From contig JANFAH010000077.1 of NCBI GenBank assembly GCA_024663395.1, positions 1 through 64,000 on the forward strand: DNA of 64,000 nt, read 5' to 3'. The position numbers and the translations under genes were made by a program. The notes below the pieces were generated by a model. It ran no database searches. It saw nothing but the letters and a program-made list of their open reading frames with translations, and was not told the origin of the DNA. This DNA comes from Pisolithus tinctorius (Eukaryota; Basidiomycota; Agaricomycetes; Boletales; Pisolithaceae). Below, piece by piece: positions 13,118 to 25,304 of this stretch (positions within the stretch are counted from its first letter, which is position 1; the number at the start of each line of letters is the position of its first letter).

Positions 13118-15436
13118 GTTGGTGGTCGCTCAAGTCGATTAGCAGTGAGCACGTTGTCGTTTCTTTGCTGGATAATTAGCCCCTGTCGATGCTCTTGCAA
13201 CAGTAAACGGCAGTATCCGCAGAACGGCTTCACCGTGCAAATCGCCATTCACGACTTGACAGGAGCTCCTGTCAGGCAAAAAGGGATTTAGCGCAAGCTA
13301 CCTTGCGCAACTGAATCACAATATATATAGCAACGGAGACAGAGTTGATGTAGTACTACCGTCGATTCTGCCCCGGGGCCGTGATCTGTGGTTCTGGTTT
13401 GGCCTGTGGCCACTTGCGCGCACGTCAAGCCATATCCCTACGGCTGCAAATCCAGGACCCAAAGAACTGAACGGAAAAGCCACCTAGCTACGACAACCCC
13501 GTCGAGGCCGGATTCTTTGTCTTTTCAGATGACGCGTTCGACGGTGTAGATATCGACTACACTGTGTACGATCATCTCAAACTTACGCCGGGGACTTGGC
13601 GAGTTTCGGATTCACTGCTATCACCGAATGCTATAGCACCTCCTAGATCCATGCTAGGGTGGGATAACAATAGGCGGAAGAGTTGAGCGTCGCAGGCAGT
13701 CGTAGCCCACACAGGCTGCTATACTCGTTTAGCATCCCTGTGCAAGACGCTCTGACGGCTTCCCGATGGATCACGTATCCACCGATATCGCACAATAACT
13801 GTTCAAATCGATGACAGACAACTGTTGTAGTCGGAAATTGCACCGAGAGGATCGCACACACCTGTGAAGTAACACCTAAGCATGAACATTTAGTGACGGA
13901 CTTGGAGGGCTGAGTCCTCGGAGTTGTTTTCTCGTCGTTTCCGTTCCACGTACCTGGAAGTACATGATGTTTGTAGGATGCCATGAAAGAATCCTTTGGG
14001 CTCTTCCAGCCTGTCACTTTTCACCGCCAACACGCAAACAACCCAATCCCAAAGACGGCGAGGAATACTTCTCTGTTATGTTGCCCACCCGTGCTGGGGC
14101 CTTAACTCCCTAAATTCCTCATCAACACGGGCATACTTGTCTTTGGCATAGCTACACGAGAGCGGTCGGCATTCTGCAGCAAACTAGGCAAAGACTAAAC
14201 GGGACCCATTCAGCCAATGCATTATGTTTCCACTCTAATTTTACCCATCGAAACGACGTACTGGGACCCAGCGACCGTAAAAATGAACTCGTTATTCCAG
14301 CCTTGAGCCCATGCATAGTCATCATATAATTCGAAAATTTCGCAAACACTACCGCAGCGAGACCACAGATGCCATCTTCGATGTAACATTTGTGACCTCG
14401 TCCTTGGGTCTGAGGGGAATGACGGCCGGTCCAAAGATTGACCGGTACGCGTATTATTTTTGTCTTTATCGTGGAGGTTGGTTGGTTGGAGCAGCCTTCA
14501 TTTCCATGCAACTCGCTGTTAGTGTGTACCGTAGTACCGTCTCTTCGTCCGAGTCGAATTGGTCTGCGTGGTTCCAGCATCCTATCAGATCATCCATAAA
14601 GCAATACGCGGATATTTTTCGAGTTCTCTTTGGAATCCAGGGGTTGTAAGGTGTCAAGAACGAAGGAGTTCTATAAAACGCCTCAAATCAAAAGATCGTC
14701 ATACCCTCCCGCCCGAACAAAGAACAGAATTGACGTTCGTCGAAGCTTTCATATTAGGTGCCAGACGCGGACCAGTTTAAGGTCGGGGACATTGACAATG
14801 ACACCAAGACAACATTCTAATATCACTCCGCGGGTATCTGGCGTAAGCAGTAAATGCTCAACGTACAGAGTGAGGCCTGAGTCTCCGTTGCGGGCTCCAT
14901 CACCTACGGTCCTGAAGGACGCCAGAATAGAATTAACTCCGGAGTGGTTTCGTGGACTGTTCTCCGGTGCCTGAAGGCCCAGCTTCGCTGGCGGTACGTT
15001 GTTCCATTCCTGACGCCTGTTTGTTTTGCAAAAGCGTTGCCTCTTGGATGCGGGGCAGCCGCAACCTCACGTCGCCCCGAAAAACAAACTTTTGTACATC
15101 GTCGATGGGGTCGCCGATGTCCTTCAATAGTGGTAATCACCTTACTATTCTCTGTGGTGAATGGGGCACGGCGGATGGTGTCTCGGCTAGTAGCCGTGCC
15201 ACTGAGCACAGAGCCGTCTAAGCTCGCGGAACTGAAATGAAGACGCACGACTCACCGTAGTTCACGCACATGCAAGTTGGACGATATTCTCGGTGCAACA
15301 CACCAGTCACGGAGCGTGGCAGTATTTGAGGGCGTGTCCACTATGTCATATGTAGTCACTGCGAAGGTTAACTGCACCGCCACAAAGTCTAGGATATCAT
15401 CTAGCTTCCAACGAATGACCAGCTGAGGGACCCGTA
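13118..15436 (-). other. unresolved coding-like region, possibly a decayed or unknown gene
   Basis: Several short minus-strand pieces look coding but do not join into one clean model. Around 15420-15270 there is an open stretch containing LDDILDFVAVQLTFAVTTYD. Around 15130-14935 there is one containing DIGDPIDDVQKFVFRGDVRL and ending at a stop. Weaker pieces occur at 14440-14230 and 14020-13640. Donor and acceptor dinucleotides exist between them, but the phases conflict or the introns would be under 30 bp. It could be a real gene of a family I do not recognise, or a pseudogene. It lies head to head with cyclin C. Confidence 0.3.
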
Positions 15437-16940
15437 ATGGCTACTGATTTCTGGTCCAGTACACACTAGTGCGCTGGATCATTTCCAGTTGGTTGTACAC
15501 AGAAAAAACTCATGTCACGTCCACAGCAAACGATGGATCGTCGATAGAGCAACGCTAAGGCAGGCCCGTGCAGACGACATGCGATACGTCGACGACCCAG
15601 AAATCTTTGTCTATTTCTCCTTATTTTTCGCCAATTGTTCGTTTTCCGGATTCTCTTATGCATTTAATTTCGAGGACTTGACATTCGGGCAGCAATCACC
15701 AGGCTCGGAAAGAAGCTTGGCTTCAGACAGCGCGTCATCGCGACCGCCATCGTTTTCTTTCGCAGATTTTACCTCAAAAATTCATACTGCGAGACAGATC
15801 CGTTCATCGTCATTGCTGCATGCTGTTATGTTGCTGGAAAAGCGGAGGAATCGCCTTCTCACATCAAGAACATCGCTACGGAAGCCCGCTTTCTCTTCAG
15901 TCGTGCGTACTTCACCGCCCCCCCCTTCCCCTCAGCGCTCCGTTTTTCTGGAATGGCACTTTCCGACGCATGTATTTAATTTCTAGAGCAACCATACTGG
16001 GTCAAAAATTTCCCCGTGGACAATTCGAAATTGGCCGAGATGGAATTTTACCTTGTCGCCGACCTGGAGTGTGATCTTACTGTATTTCACCCCTACCGGA
16101 CACTCATGTCCCTATGTCAAAAAGAAGGGTCCAGCGAGTCTCAGACTGAGGCTGGTGAGGTAGGCGTAGGCATAGACGACGGCCCTCGGTACTGGGGAAC
16201 AGGAGAAGGACAGCTTGAACTACCGGACGAAGCACTGCAACTCGCATGGTACGCTCCCACCCCTTCCCAGGACGTTTCCCAACTTACCCATCACCAGGTC
16301 TATCATCAACGACATGTACCGCTCAGATCTCTGCCTTCTTTACCCGCCTCACTTACTCGCAATAACCGCACTGTATCTCACCCTGGCGCTACACACGCCA
16401 ACGAAGGAACTGATCATGCAGAAATCCCAGTTCAGTCCCTCCGATGACAGCCACACATCACCCCGGCGATCTTCTCGCCAAGTTTCGTCCTCCTTATTCG
16501 GTTCAAAGAAACCTCCAGATTTCATCGGTTTCTTTGCAGGACTAAACGTCTCCATGCCACTCATCGCCACGATCGCTCAAGAAATGATATCCTTATACTC
16601 GATGTGGGAACGATACAAGGAAGAGGTCGATACCTCCGATACCCCACGATCCGCGTTTCACACGCAAAGCAATTCGCCGTATTCTGCGACGACTCAGGGA
16701 ACAGGGAATGGACTCTCGGAGAGTCTGAGCGCCACCCACAGTCGCGTCGGCACGCCCGTCGTTGAAGGTCCTGATGATATGCGGAAGGCAGACGGGATGA
16801 GCGTTGTAACGTCCGCTACGCTGGTGCAAACCTTGACGCGCATGCGGGAGAATAGGGTGTCGGATTTGGCCCGCCATTCTGCTGGTGGGAGACCCGTCGT
16901 GATAAATAAGATGTTGGAAAGGGCTCAGGCTGCTGGTTGA
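15437..16940 (+). CDS. ssn8: cyclin C (Srb11/Ssn8), Mediator kinase-module cyclin
   Basis: Five exons (15437-15468, 15527-15636, 15693-15902, 15987-16248, 16298-16940) give 418 residues with consistent phases. The N-terminus FWSSTHYKRWIVDRATLRQA and the cyclin-box stretch RLGKKLGFRQRVIATAIVFF followed by KAEESPSHIK are typical of cyclin C, as is the second-fold stretch FHPYRTLMSLCQKEG. In fungi this cyclin pairs with Cdk8/Srb10 in the Mediator kinase module in the nucleus and tunes RNA polymerase II transcription. The protein is longer than the usual 280-330 residues. The extra length comes from a Gly/Glu-rich loop before LELPDEALQLAW, a Ser-rich insert near 16440-16500, and a C-terminal tail after the second cyclin fold. 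No damage is seen. Confidence 0.93.
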
Positions 16941-18364
16941 ATGAATAGTTTAGATTTGTGGGTTTTGTTGGTAGCCCTCCTTTCTTTTCAGGGTGCGGGG
17001 TTAAATAATGTTCGCTATATGGCACGCACTCAGTTTAGCTTAAACGTTCTCCTCCAGTCCTCAACTTAAAAACACACTCATGTTCCGTTACTTAACGTGC
17101 CTTGATGCACCGTGGCTCGTTAACTGTTGAAGCCTACTGGAATACATGAGTAAAATTTGTGCATTCTTAGTGGGTGTGAGTTCCCGATTGGCAAGCACAC
17201 CGAGTTGACAAATGCTGTCGGTTCATGCGCACATCCACAGAGAGGATGCATGAGGAAGTCCACGTATTCGACAGAAGTTATAGCCGAGCCGCACATCGAT
17301 GAACTAGCCCTTGGTGAACAAGTCGCCAGGATAATGTTCCCAGGTAGGCGAAAGTGTCCAGGTCGTTAGTGAAAACCACAGGTATGGGATTCTTGACGTC
17401 TTTCGAGATCTTGAGCTCCACTAGTCACCCGCAACTGTCTTCATAAACACAGGGGTTATCCAGAAGAGGTGTGAGAAATCCTTACATCATCCACTATACA
17501 GCACCACGACGCCGCAAATATGGCTTGCCAAGGATCTCCACTTCTTCACCGTTGCTTCGCTCCACTAGCCAGGTATGCTTGTTGTTGGGTATTCTCATAT
17601 CCGTCGTTAATCGTGCAATATTTTGGTTTTATCAGAAATGAGAGAGAAGTGGAAGAAAAAGCGCTCCCGGAGGCTCAGACGTAAGCGCAGAAAGATGAGA
17701 GCTCGTTCCAGTGCGTATTCTGCATATCCCCCACGCGATCTCGTCCCCTCCTGATCTGATTGATCTTGCAGAGTAAACGACGACCCACAGTTGAGCTTGT
17801 GCAGCTGATCGCGGTGTCAATCCCCACTCACACGCACTCTAACCGTACTCGAGCGCCAACTACACTTTTCGAGGATGAGTTAGGTGCGATCACCGGAAGG
17901 CATGCACGCATGCTCTCTTGCTGTCTCTTTGGAAAATCGACATGGGTGGAGATTAGTTCCTCACTGTTCGTTCTTTTTCTAAAAAAACTCTCCTTCTGTT
18001 GGGATGCGCGGTGGAAGAGAGGGCGAAGAGCAGCAGCTGTGAAGTCGTTGTTTATTTGAATTGTACCATCAGTTGGGACTCGGCGAATGAACGAATTGCA
18101 TTGCTCTGTACACTTATCTGCAACTGTTCGTTTCAAATGCATACGTAGGTGAGCCCAGTTTAGTACTAGCAGTCGTCTAATTTCGGGCGAGTCACTAAGC
18201 CAGTCTCTCTTGAGACATGGTATGAATTTGCCACATGATGGAGGACGCTCCCCACTCCAACTTAACAACTTCCGTTGGAGCTACGTAGCTGGAGGAACAC
18301 CTTGGCAAATGATAATGAGGAAGATAGCTATTACTGGGATGCATGCGAGAGTTATGAGCGTTCG
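16941..18364. other. intergenic, no gene seen
   Basis: Short open frames on both strands show no domain or splice pattern that I can support. CpG frequency is normal up to about 18,363 and then drops abruptly. Confidence 0.5.
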
Positions 18365-20163
18365 TCAGAAGGTGACCTGAAAGTACAGAGGACAGTACTA
18401 CATGTGTGATAGGGTATAATGAGGATAAGCTTGGCTGAGAGCATGGTGGTTGTGGCTCAAGGGGTAGTATTGTTGAGCCTTAGCATAGATTGTGATTCAT
18501 TGCTTAGTAATCATGTAGTTTTCCTTCTTGTGCTATGATTTTGCAGGCACAACAGCTAGTAGCAACAAGTCACTTGCTCATTTTTCTTTTTCTTTTTCTG
18601 ACTAAATTAGTCAATCTTTAATCTAAAACTGCCTGTCATTACTTATTGTCAAGCTACTGTGGCCAATCTTTCCTATGAACTCCCTTTTCATGACTCCACC
18701 CTGTTGCTGGTTTCTGCTGACCCTATCTCCCACCCAGATGCTGAAGACTCTGACACAAAACCTTCTGCTGTACCTGAGTTCCCCCAGCCATCAGCATTCT
18801 CACACAATGACCTCTTCAGCAGACTGAAAGGTTTGCCCCCAGATGCATTAGCTGCACTGCTAGCTTTCAATATTGTTCTGGGTTCTTCTGGTGCCCCACC
18901 TGCTATGTTTCCTAGCCTTTTTGCCTCTGCTGACTCCTGCTAGTAGCCTTCCACCCTCACGTAACCCTGGTTGTCATGTTGACAATCCATTCTAAGTTGG
19001 GGACATTGGTGACAAGGCCAGGAGGTCAAGGTGTTCCCATCCCCCCTACCAATGATGACTTGTCTTTGGGCACTGAGGGTTAGACTGAGGAACTAAGGTA
19101 AAATTTACTACTATTAGGTGCACTCAGGGCTTATGTGAGCAAAGCAGTCACATGCCCCAAGTCCACCAAAGACAGGGGTTGTTTCATTCCAACAATCACA
19201 CATCTGTTATTTCCTTTCTTCATGTACAAGGAGTCATGTATATGAAGAAAGGAAATTACATATGTGTGATGCCATTGATCAGGCATGCAAAGGTCTGGCC
19301 ACCCAGGACACATACTTATATGTCTGCATTGCACAAGGTACATGCCTGGGTGTAAATGTGGGTGGCATCATCATCACCATTGTCATTGTTTGGCACACAC
19401 CTCTTCCTCTTCTTGATTTCCAGATTTGAACACAAGCATCAACTGAGTGGAATGTAGATTAATTGTGAGAATGGTCTAGATCATCTTGCACACTTTCAAT
19501 AGTAAGAGAGACTTGTTGTCATGCAGTCCACAATCATGAAATGGAAATGGAAAGTCAATTGTGCATAGCACACCCTGTCAATTGCCCAGGCCAAGTAGAG
19601 CAATTGCAATCATAATATAACAGATAGACAATGGCTGAACCTGGAGGAACTTGAGGTACATGTGAGCTAAGACACACAGAGAGTGTGAGCCTGAAGTAGA
19701 TTGACCTCCTTAGCATCTTCTACTGCAGGTGCCAGATGTTTCAAATGTGCTCTTAAAAGAGCACAGTTTGCTAGTTTGTGACAGCTAGGACTTGAAGCTC
19801 TGACAATAGCAGCCTTTTGGTGTTTGTCAGGTGGAGCTGAGAAGCAAGGAGCTGTTGACAGATTAAGGTGTTACACAGCATAATGATTGTTAGCAATGCA
19901 AGCTTCATGAGTTTATGTACACTTACACCATGGTTGAAATACTCAGTGGGAAGGACATCTCTGAGATTGGGAATTGTGAAATTTCCACATGCAAGATACC
20001 ACCCACTTGGAAGAAAGCAACACATTTGACCTTTACAATGTGTATGACAATGCTACTGATCTGCTCATGGATGGATAAATCCATAGCAAAACCAATGGAC
20101 CTGCACAACATGCATGAATCTGCTGTTGGATGCTACAGATACCCTGGGTTTGTTTTCACAGAT
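18365..20163. mobile_element. CpG-void island, probable methylated and decayed transposable element
   Basis: Reading base by base, this 1.8-kb stretch has a single CpG (18,960), against dozens expected at its base composition and in equal lengths on either side. TG and CA are common. This pattern fits long-term cytosine methylation and deamination, which in Agaricomycetes is concentrated on transposons. One open frame remains (18,659-18,943) with no family that I recognise, and an inverted repeat lies at 19,187-19,269. No transposase, reverse transcriptase or clear termini are visible, so the element class is unknown. Confidence 0.55.
19187..19269. repeat. imperfect inverted repeat (hairpin), arms about 33 bp
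   Basis: The left arm reads CACACATCTGTTATTTCC and continues to about 19,220. The right arm, ending near 19,269, is its near-complement, with about 10-15 bp between them. Because of this symmetry both strands code a short VISFLH...YMKKGN peptide. It sits inside the CpG-void island and may be a stem of a small non-autonomous element. Confidence 0.7.
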
Positions 20164-20164
20164 C

Positions 20165-20830
20165 GACCATTCTGAAGACAAGGACATGGAAAGGTTGAAA
20201 CAAGTAATTTTACCTATGCTCACGACGAACGGTTGCTGGCCACCAGATAGCCAGACCAATGGAGTGTGCACTAATGCACGGGTTGAATCATTTTGACCTG
20301 AATCAAGCAAGATATTGCCATTGTGGGTGCTGTCGATGCAGAAACTGTAATCGTCTGAGGCAGTAACCAATCGACTGTCATCTGGGAAGAACATGATACT
20401 GGTAAGAAGAGGGTGTGAGGAGGGAGGAAAGAGTCGGATACCAGAAGTGGTGCTGAATACCTGGACGTAGTTGCAGACCACAGGTACAAATTTAGTACAG
20501 CTGCTAGTGGTGCCCCAGCCTCTCTGACTGCTAATATCCAGGGTGTGAATACGCCCACTCCGACTCAGTCTCCACTGTCGGGGGCACCTTTCATTCCCAA
20601 TTATACAACACAATGTCTGAGCACGTCAACACGACAACGGGATCCTGATCAATGCTGGGGCCATAACGGAGGGGGGGGGGACTGTGAACATAGAAGTGCA
20701 TGTTAACATAGTGCACTCTGCGGAGAAGGACCTCAAAGGTTGTGAAGTCAGAGATCTTGGAGCGTTGGTATTTTACAAGATCAAAGAAAGAACAACTTAC
20801 CTCCGTCACTTCTAACCGCCAAATGACCAT
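20165..20830 (-). pseudogene. fragment of a WD40-repeat protein (NACHT-WD type)
   Basis: The minus-strand translation contains YVQVFSTTSGIRLFPPSSH and FFPDDSRLVTASDDYSFCI, the pattern of the WD40 C-terminal half of basidiomycete NACHT-WD proteins. It is followed by LLDSGQNDSTRALVHTPLVW. An upstream piece (20,830-20,591) has the sequence DQDPVVVLTCSDIVLYNWE. No ATG starts the main frame, the usual Trp of the WD unit is missing at SFCI-D, and no NACHT or other effector domain is nearby. I read it as a relict. The low-CpG island begins at its 3' end. Confidence 0.6.
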
Positions 20831-21586
20831 TCCTCGATTGGGCCATCCTGCTTGATAGCTAAATATAACCCCCCGCGCACCACTTTTTGGGGAGTATCAA
20901 ACCTGTTAGTGTGTCAACACCGAAGTCGTGTACTGCAAGGGTTAGCATGTCGACGGTCGAGATCGAGAGATTGTTCCCATCCCCCACCGAGGCTGACTTA
21001 CCGTTGCGCCCCACTTTAGATACCAGATGTTCAGTTGCTTTCCGTTATTATCATCCCAAGTACGGTGATTGACCCCTACCATCCACCCGCATACCGCCAT
21101 TATCTACCATGCTTTTGCCAATGCTACAGTGAAGAATACATGGCCATCCGGTGTTATGTTCTCTACATGGGCATGCATGAAGAAAACCTAGAGATTGAAG
21201 GTCAAATGGAACGACACCGGAATCAGTGAAAAGACAGAAAAGGGGGTTCGGAAAGCTAGAAATGGGACATAGATGAGAGAAAGGTGGAGAAGATAGGCTT
21301 TCTTACCACGCCAGAGCGAAAGGATGTGCTGAAGGAACTCATGCATCGCAACCCTGCAGAGGCATACAGTTATCCAATCACTGTACGAGTTCCTGCAAGG
21401 CCAAACCCTTGACATACATACATAAGATTAGTCCCCTGGTAGATCGATACCTCCAGCAGCCCTGACGAATGTGCAGTGGGATACTGTCCAAGTTCTGAAG
21501 GAACCAAACAGAGAAACACCGCGAGGTTGTTTATACAGTGGTTGGTCCAAATACGTTCAAGTTGCCTTGGAACCACAGTCGTCAGA

Positions 21587-22362
21587 ATGGCGCAACGAAG
21601 ACCTCTGAGATCACGTCCATTGGATTTGCTTTACTTTTCATTCTTTCTGGTGAATCTTCCTACTATTTGGTTCGTATTCTTTTGTTGTTTATGGCCATCA
21701 ACGCAGATCCATATCCCTGCGACACTCCTGCTGGACTGTCAAGCTCTATACCCCAAGTGGGCCGTGCCGTCTCCAATCAAAGCCCTTCCTATCATCTACC
21801 TCAGTTTCTCGTCTGACCCACTCATTGCGGGTGTGTTTGGTTATGCCCCGGGTGACTTTGCGTGGTTCAAGCTGTTCCTTTACCTCGAGGCGTGAGTACA
21901 TGGTCGCCGTCCATGTCCCTGATGATAACCATGGTCCCTGAACGTCGGGCGAATTCTACTTCATTTTCCTTCCAATAGTTTCTTTCAGTTACCCATCTTT
22001 GTCCTTGGCGCCTTCAAACTATGGCAAGGTGTGTGGCGCCCTCGTGTTGCCTCCTCTTACTGATTTGTTCTTCCATTTGGCTAGACTCGCCCAGCATATA
22101 CCCCTTATTGATCATGTACGGCGCTTCCACAGCTACCACGGTCCTGCCCTGCCTGGCACTTCTGCTCTCAACTCCAACCACAAGCCCGGCAACTGTCGCC
22201 GCAGGCATCCACTCTGTCACGTCTTTCCAACGGATTTTACTGCTGTCAAGTTATATACCTTTCTTAGTGATCCCTCTCTTGATCGCAGTGGACATGGCGT
22301 TTAGGCTGTCGAAGTTGGTGAAAGTGGGGACAGCCACTGAGGCCAAGAAGAAAAATACATAG
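21587..22362 (+). CDS. TMEM97: EXPERA-domain membrane protein (TMEM97/sigma-2 receptor-like)
   Basis: Four exons (21587-21649, 21707-21891, 21979-22028, 22085-22362) give 191 residues in frame. The start SRPLDLLYFSFF, then HIPATLLLDCQALYP, SSDPLIAG, FKLFLYLEAFFQLP and LLIMYGASTATTVLPCLA match the four-helix EXPERA family to which TMEM97 belongs. Family members sit in the endoplasmic reticulum and bind sterol-like ligands, and the animal protein is linked to cholesterol and NPC1 handling. Four hydrophobic segments are visible. The last four residues, KKNT, fit the KKxx retrieval signal, which supports residence in the ER. The gene is tail to tail with the transaldolase-like gene. Confidence 0.9.
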
Positions 22363-23060
22363 AAGACAGCTCGCGTTTGCGCATGCGCGACGCCGCTCTG
22401 TATGTGCGTGCGTGGGGAACAATAGGATTTCTTTGTCGGATACTTCCTCAGACCCGATTGAAATTGTTCGGGGCTCCAATTTTATTGCGTTCTCTGATGA
22501 GTAGCGGTAATAACCTCTAGTGGATGGCAAATGACCAACAAATGCTACCGACTCTGGCTCTTAGGGTTGCCTACAATTCTCGGTCGTTCCTATCGACGCG
22601 AAAATAATGACAGGCAGCGCGTAATGTCCACCACCCCTGGTATTGCCAAAACCAATATATAACTGGATCGCCAAGCGGACAAACAATTCAGGGAGTGGAA
22701 CTTGAGCGGGACTTCATCTTAGTCGCCGATAAGGTGTGCTCCTTCGGCCTGCTAATCAGCGCCTTTAATGGGACCTGCTGGCGCTGTCATTAGATCAAAC
22801 ACGGTGCCGCAAAGTTCGGTCTATGTGCGCAGCGTGCAACTTGAATAGATGATATTGTTCGAGAAGTTCGGTGATGAGACTTAGAATACATAGGAAGCGA
22901 ACTATTGTGTCGACATACGTATAAAACGAGCGATGAAATGAAGTAATGAATGCTAGAAGTAAACGTGCCCCACGAGAAGTTACCAAGCTATAGAAATTAT
23001 AATATGACCATCATCCTGGTCACTAGTCCAGCTTAGCCGGGATGGGTAACGATGAAAAGA
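22363..23060. other. intergenic between converging genes
   Basis: About 700 bp hold the 3' ends of the EXPERA and transaldolase-like genes. I see no further gene. Confidence 0.5.
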
Positions 23061-25304
23061 TTAGAAATAGTCTACACCCTCGACCAAAGGTGTCGTATTC
23101 TCCTTGCATACCGACGAGGACCGGGGTTTCTCGCGACTACCAGAATGCGTTACAGATGACGCGCAAGAACTGAGCGCCGATAAGGACGAAGGCGACCTTG
23201 ACAGTTTCCTTATAGACTTCTTTTTGTCTGCGCCTTCCGAGGCCGGTTCTGGCACCCAAGGTTTCAATACATACATCGCCTTCAGATCCAACTTCACGAG
23301 CTTTACCCGATGCCTCAATTCGTCTTTCACAACACCCTCTATTTCTTCCATCAGCACCTTCATCTGTCCCAGACGGACATAAAGAACCGCAGAGACGAGG
23401 CTTCGACACTCCGCGGGAAAGTGCGACATTAAGAATCCCCACTGTGACTCGAGGTAACGCGTAGGATACGGTGCTGCGCGCGCGTTTATCGTGCTACGGG
23501 AAGTATCGTTGGAACGGGGAAACCACGTCGTGAGGGTGCGCATAGGGATCTGATCGAGTTGTTTTTCAGTGAGTGCTGCGCCACCGATACCGCTCAGTTG
23601 TTTTAATTCTGCCCACTGCAGGAAGTAAAGAAGGAGAAAAAAATAAACCAAGTCCAGTACATGAATAAATTGGATGAAGCAGCATCAAAGGGTGAATTTG
23701 CACGTACACTGCGTATGTCAGCGGTCATGAGTGTGCAATTCACTTTGTTGTGAAGTATATATGATGTGCATGTCTGGATTGTCTCAATCCCAGGGTGGTC
23801 CGCCGTAATTTTTGGTATCAACTTTTCTTGTTGCTCGTACCACTCCAAGATCTGCGTTTGGGGCATTGACGCGGGAGGGAAGAATCCCTAAATTATCGGA
23901 AAACATGGCTGCCAAAGAAAAAAAACTCACGCCTCCGACGCTCATCGTCAGCATCTTCGCACCGGTTTCAATGCATGCAGCAGCATGTGGGAGGCAAGAT
24001 ACGAGCGAGAGGTTGGTTTGAATCGAGAGTTCCGCGAGGACAGTCGCAGCACGGAGCCCGTCTTCCGTCGCAGGTAACTGTTTGTAATCACAGAAAGAAA
24101 AAAAACAAGTCCCTTAGCGAAGGCAACCCGGCCGTGTATAGAAGGAACGACGAACAGTCACGATGACTCTCCACCGCCTTACATTCGCTTTGTCGAACAA
24201 AGCGACCAGATATTGCGCCCTATCGACCATCGCCGCTGCATTATCGTGCAATCGAGGATCTACAAACACGACCACGGGGCCTGGGCAAAGGTCCAGAAGT
24301 GCGAGACTGAGCTCGATGAACTATTCACGTAATCAAATAATTCATAGACGAAGACAGGGCGTAGGAACCGCGGAAGGTAAGGGTCAGGGTTCCAAGCGCC
24401 GTGGAGCGGTAGACCGTGTCAGGGAAAAAAAAAATACATGAGTTCCGAAGAGCAATGAGCATATAGCCGTTTATAGAGGGCCACTCACGAACTGGTCCAT
24501 TGTCGCATCCAGCAGCGTATGCGTATGTTTGCGACGGGCGCGGGCCTTGTGCCATTCACTATTGTTTGCCCGATGTATTCAGCGGAGCGCGCCCAGGTTG
24601 GAAATAAAATGGGATTTGAATGCAGCACAATCCAATGCAATGATGAAACGTGCATCAGCGGGCAACCGTAGCTCGATCATCAGATATATCAAATTACACA
24701 CCGGTCTTGCTCGACCACCTTCATTGCCGCTACCCAGGCATGGTAGCGAATATCATCGGTTTGGATCTGGGCCGCTACATTCTCCGGAGTGATGAGGCAC
24801 CCCCAGAACTGATGAAATGACAAAGCTTTGGACATATCAGAAAAGAATTGAGTCAGCACAAGATATTTCGAAATCAGGCGTCCAGAACCTAGAAGTTAAA
24901 AAAAACTTCCGCGGAAGAAGTACTCAACGTTGAAGCAAGACAACGAAAACAAAAACAGTAAAGAATGGTTGTCTGCACGCACAGCCAGCCAAGAAGGAAA
25001 ATATGTAAAACTTACCGCTAAGATCCATCGTATCTGCGTAGACAGGGGCGTCGTCAAACGGCATAGGTGGAATGATATCGTCCGGGGTCCCGCCCGAACC
25101 CGCTAGTCCAATTTCGTCAGTTTCATCAAGTTCGATGCCACCAGCCCTGCTGGCGCAGTTTGTATTTCTCGGAACGCTCCAAGGGTTGTACAGCATCTGC
25201 CTGAGACGGTACCCCCTGGAGACGGGGAACGTGCCCGAGGAGATGCGTGCCATCGTTCGACAGGTCGGCTTTTGCGAGTCTGCCGGTGGTTCGATAGTTG
25301 GCAT
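23061..25304 (-). CDS. transaldolase-fold protein, probable pseudoenzyme
   Basis: Seven exons (25304-25016, 24888-24702, 24558-24489, 24320-24156, 24077-23931, 23887-23708, 23615-23061) give 530 residues with all phases consistent. The middle follows the transaldolase barrel: VVVFVDPRLHDNAAAMV, ANVRRWRVIVTLPATEDG, SIQTNLSLVSCLPHAAAC, ETGAKMLTMSVGG, DHPGIETIQTCTSYIL and LSGIGGAALTEKQLDQIP. Transaldolases form a Schiff base on the lysine in an IKLAST or IKIPAT motif. Here the aligned residue is threonine (about Thr237), and the usual TTNPS motif is GCLITPENV. Sugar-phosphate transaldolase activity is therefore unlikely, and a binding or regulatory role is possible. About 90 N-terminal and 130 Ser-rich C-terminal residues lie outside the barrel. 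The fold assignment is by motif order only. Confidence 0.8.
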
